Positions 7,762 to 8,880 of a stretch of DNA of 8,880 nt are shown here, one piece after another (the stretch's first letter is position 1; every line of letters starts with the position of its first letter). The stretch is taken from positions 3,196-12,075 of the forward strand of contig JAOZLK010000064.1 in NCBI GenBank assembly GCA_029934875.1, in the 5' to 3' direction. The notes under the pieces were generated by a model, which saw only the letters and a program-made list of their open reading frames with translations, was not told the DNA's origin and searched no databases. Source of the stretch: Bacteroidales bacterium (lineage in GTDB: Bacteria > Bacteroidota > Bacteroidia > Bacteroidales > GCA-2748055). Position numbers and translations under genes: made by a program.

Positions 7762-7833
7762 ATCCTGATAGCTTATAAAAGAATTAAAGTTAGGGATTTC
7801 GTGAACCTCTGCTCACTTCAGTTGTTTAATGGT

Positions 7834-7849
7834 TTTAAGAACCCTTAAA
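7834..7849. promoter_or_regulatory. Inverted repeat just upstream of the peroxiredoxin gene
   Basis: TTTAAGAACCCTTAAA has perfect 6-bp arms around AACC and ends 10 bp before the ATG at 7860. It could be an operator or lie in the mRNA leader. It does not match a PerR or OxyR consensus that I can recognise. Confidence 0.25.
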
Positions 7850-7859
7850 TAACAAAAAA

Positions 7860-8492
7860 ATGGCAGTATTAGTAGGTAAGAAAGCTCCCTCATTCAGCGC
7901 TCCCGCTGTAGTCAATGGAGTTGAATTTATTGATGATTTTTCATTGGAACAATTTGTAGGAAAGAAGTATGTGGTATTCTTCTTCTATCCCGCTGATTTT
8001 ACATTTGTGTGCCCCACGGAAATTATTGCTTTCCAGGAGAATATGGAAGAGTTCGAAAAACGCAATGTGGCTGTGGTTGGATGCTCAGTTGATTCAAAGC
8101 ACTCTCATTGGGCCTGGCTTCAGACCGAGCTCAAGGAAGGTGGCATTAAAGGCGTAAAATATCCGCTCGTGGCAGACCCCGCGATGACCATTGCTGAAAA
8201 CTATGATGTACTGGCCGGAAGCTGGGATTATACAGAGGATGGCGAGGCCAAATTCGAGGGAGTTCCGGAGGCTTACCGTGGACTCTTCCTCATCGACAAG
8301 GAAGGTGTAGTTCGCCATCAGTTAGTAAATGACATGCCATTGGGCAGGAGCATTGATGAGGTGCTGAGACTTATCGACGCACTTCAGTTCAGTGAGGAGC
8401 ATGGTTCCGTTTGCCCTGCCAACTGGCACAAAGGCGACAAGGCGCTTAAAGAGAATCATGACTCAATCGCCAGCTATCTTGGTGAAAAATAA
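7860..8492 (+). CDS. Typical 2-Cys peroxiredoxin (AhpC/TSA, Prx1 type)
   Basis: Cytoplasmic thiol peroxidase that reduces hydrogen peroxide and organic hydroperoxides. The peroxidatic site FYPADFTFVCPTE places Cp at Cys51, and VCPANW places the resolving cysteine at Cys185, the two-cysteine layout of the AhpC/Prx1 family. The 210-residue length and the segment YRGLFLIDKEGVVRHQ favour the Prx1/thioredoxin-peroxidase branch over E. coli-type AhpC (187 residues), though either name may be used in databases. The GGLG and C-terminal YF motifs tied to overoxidation sensitivity are absent: the equivalents read GGIKG and YLGEK, suggesting a robust enzyme. No ahpF lies next to it, so the reductant is probably thioredoxin or another system. 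The start is preceded by an A-rich leader (AACAAAAAAATG), which favours efficient initiation in Bacteroidota. It stands alone: 98 bp from the gene before and with its own terminator. Confidence 0.96.
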   Translation: MAVLVGKKAPSFSAPAVVNGVEFIDDFSLEQFVGKKYVVFFFYPADFTFVCPTEIIAFQENMEEFEKRNVAVVGCSVDSKHSHWAWLQTELKEGGIKGVKYPLVADPAMTIAENYDVLAGSWDYTEDGEAKFEGVPEAYRGLFLIDKEGVVRHQLVNDMPLGRSIDEVLRLIDALQFSEEHGSVCPANWHKGDKALKENHDSIASYLGEK

Positions 8493-8527
8493 GCCAAAGT
8501 CATTACTGCTTTAGCAGATTGATCAGA

Positions 8528-8560
8528 AGAGGATGCTCCTGAAGGGCATCCTCTTTTTTT
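8528..8560 (+). terminator. Strong intrinsic terminator after the peroxiredoxin gene
   Basis: AGAGGATGCTC (8528-8538) pairs with GGGCATCCTCT (8544-8554), an 11-bp stem with one T-G pair and loop CTGAA, followed by seven T (8554-8560). It lies 35 bp after the stop codon. Confidence 0.92.
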
Positions 8561-8561
8561 G

Positions 8562-8568
8562 TACCTTG
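8562..8568 (+). promoter_or_regulatory. Possible -7 box of tilS
   Basis: TACCTTG is one T short of TAnnTTTG. It lies in the 14-bp gap between the upstream terminator and the tilS ATG, and would place the transcript start at or next to the ATG at 8575. No -33 element is clear. Confidence 0.2.
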
Positions 8569-8574
8569 CCACTG

Positions 8575-8880
8575 ATGCAGAAACGCTTTGAAGACTACAA
8601 CAGTGACCACGGCCTGCTCCGATTCGGGGATCGGATTCTGCTGGCTGTAAGTGGCGGGGTGGATTCGGTGGTTATGGCAAATCTTTTTGCGGAATCCGAC
8701 TTCATCTGTGCCATAGCACATTGCAATTTTCAGTTAAGAGGCGAAGAGTCTGAAGCCGATGAGTCCTTTGTTCGTTCACTTGCTGCGCAACTGGAGATGC
8801 CGGTATTTGTGGAGCGTTTTAATGTTGACCGGGAAGCGAAAGAAAAAGGCATCTCTACGCAAATGGCAGCCAGAGATCTG
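8575..8880 (+). CDS. tilS: tRNA(Ile)-lysidine synthase, N-terminal part (3' end beyond window)
   Basis: TilS uses ATP and lysine to convert the wobble cytidine of the CAU-anticodon isoleucine tRNA into lysidine, switching its decoding from AUG to AUA; the enzyme is essential in most bacteria. The visible 102 residues are the start of the N-type ATP pyrophosphatase domain. The P-loop SGGVDS (26-31) follows the strand ILLAV, and HCNFQLRGEES (49-59) matches the conserved HxNxxLR..ES region. QMAARDL at the right edge fits the (A/T)xAR(D/Y) region. The gene is cut by the window end, so the C-terminal tRNA-binding domains are unseen. The ATG at 8575 gives a normal N-terminus 18 residues before the strand. 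It lies 14 bp after a strong terminator, so it must have a promoter within or very near the terminator, or depend on read-through. Confidence 0.95.
   Translation, partial: MQKRFEDYNSDHGLLRFGDRILLAVSGGVDSVVMANLFAESDFICAIAHCNFQLRGEESEADESFVRSLAAQLEMPVFVERFNVDREAKEKGISTQMAARDL

Noticed and set aside
7760..7799. AAATCC/GGATTT pairing after the M49-like gene
   Set aside because: A six-bp AT-rich stem around a 28-nt loop without a T run is unconvincing as a terminator.
7801..7816. GTGAACCTCTGCTCAC as a terminator after the M49-like gene
   Set aside because: The stem is short with a mismatch and is not followed by a T run.
8506..8517. CTGC-TTTA-GCAG mini-hairpin after the peroxiredoxin stop
   Set aside because: The stem is only 4 bp with no T run; the real terminator is just downstream at 8528-8560.
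8503..8721. Minus-strand open frame of 72 codons across the terminator and the start of tilS
   Set aside because: It overlaps the strong terminator and the conserved TilS P-loop coding region on the other strand.

Overview
The window looks like a chromosomal segment of a member of the Bacteroidota, probably class Bacteroidia. The evidence is a 7TM-DISM/SpoIIE phosphatase of the kind common in that phylum, short-signal lipoproteins ending in a Ser-Cys lipobox, the archaeal-type short prolyl-tRNA synthetase, A-rich leaders in place of strong Shine-Dalgarno sites at most genes, and TAnnTTTG-like promoter boxes. Genus cannot be called. No mobile element, CRISPR array, tRNA or rRNA is visible.

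Layout. Positions 1-2000 hold one minus-strand gene that runs off the left edge: a lipoprotein with a lectin-like N-terminal domain and an FG-GAP-type beta-propeller, possibly related to secreted polysaccharide-degrading or polysaccharide-binding proteins. A 121-bp divergent intergenic region (2001-2121) separates it from a plus-strand membrane receptor/SpoIIE-type phosphatase (2122-4239). That gene ends inside a hairpin terminator. Next comes proS (4331-5803), preceded by a perfect 7-bp inverted repeat. Only 32 bp after it, through a spacer made almost wholly of a duplicated 14-mer, lies a lipoprotein related to the M49 (dipeptidyl-peptidase III) metallopeptidases (5836-7761). A 2-Cys peroxiredoxin (7860-8492) follows, closed by a strong intrinsic terminator (8528-8560). 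tilS starts 14 bp after that terminator and runs off the right edge.

How the genes relate. proS and tilS are housekeeping translation genes and the peroxiredoxin is oxidative-stress housekeeping. proS and the M49-like gene are probably co-transcribed, because no terminator lies between them. The pair with possible joint biology is the divergent lipoprotein and the 7TM-DISM phosphatase: an exported carbohydrate-type protein opposite a sensor whose periplasmic domain belongs to a carbohydrate-binding-like family. That link is inference only. I see no strong evidence of a wholly new system. The better leads are the HExxH (not HExxGH) M49-like protein, the divergent pair, the GTGA-coupled mini-ORF, and the small inverted and tandem repeats at gene boundaries.
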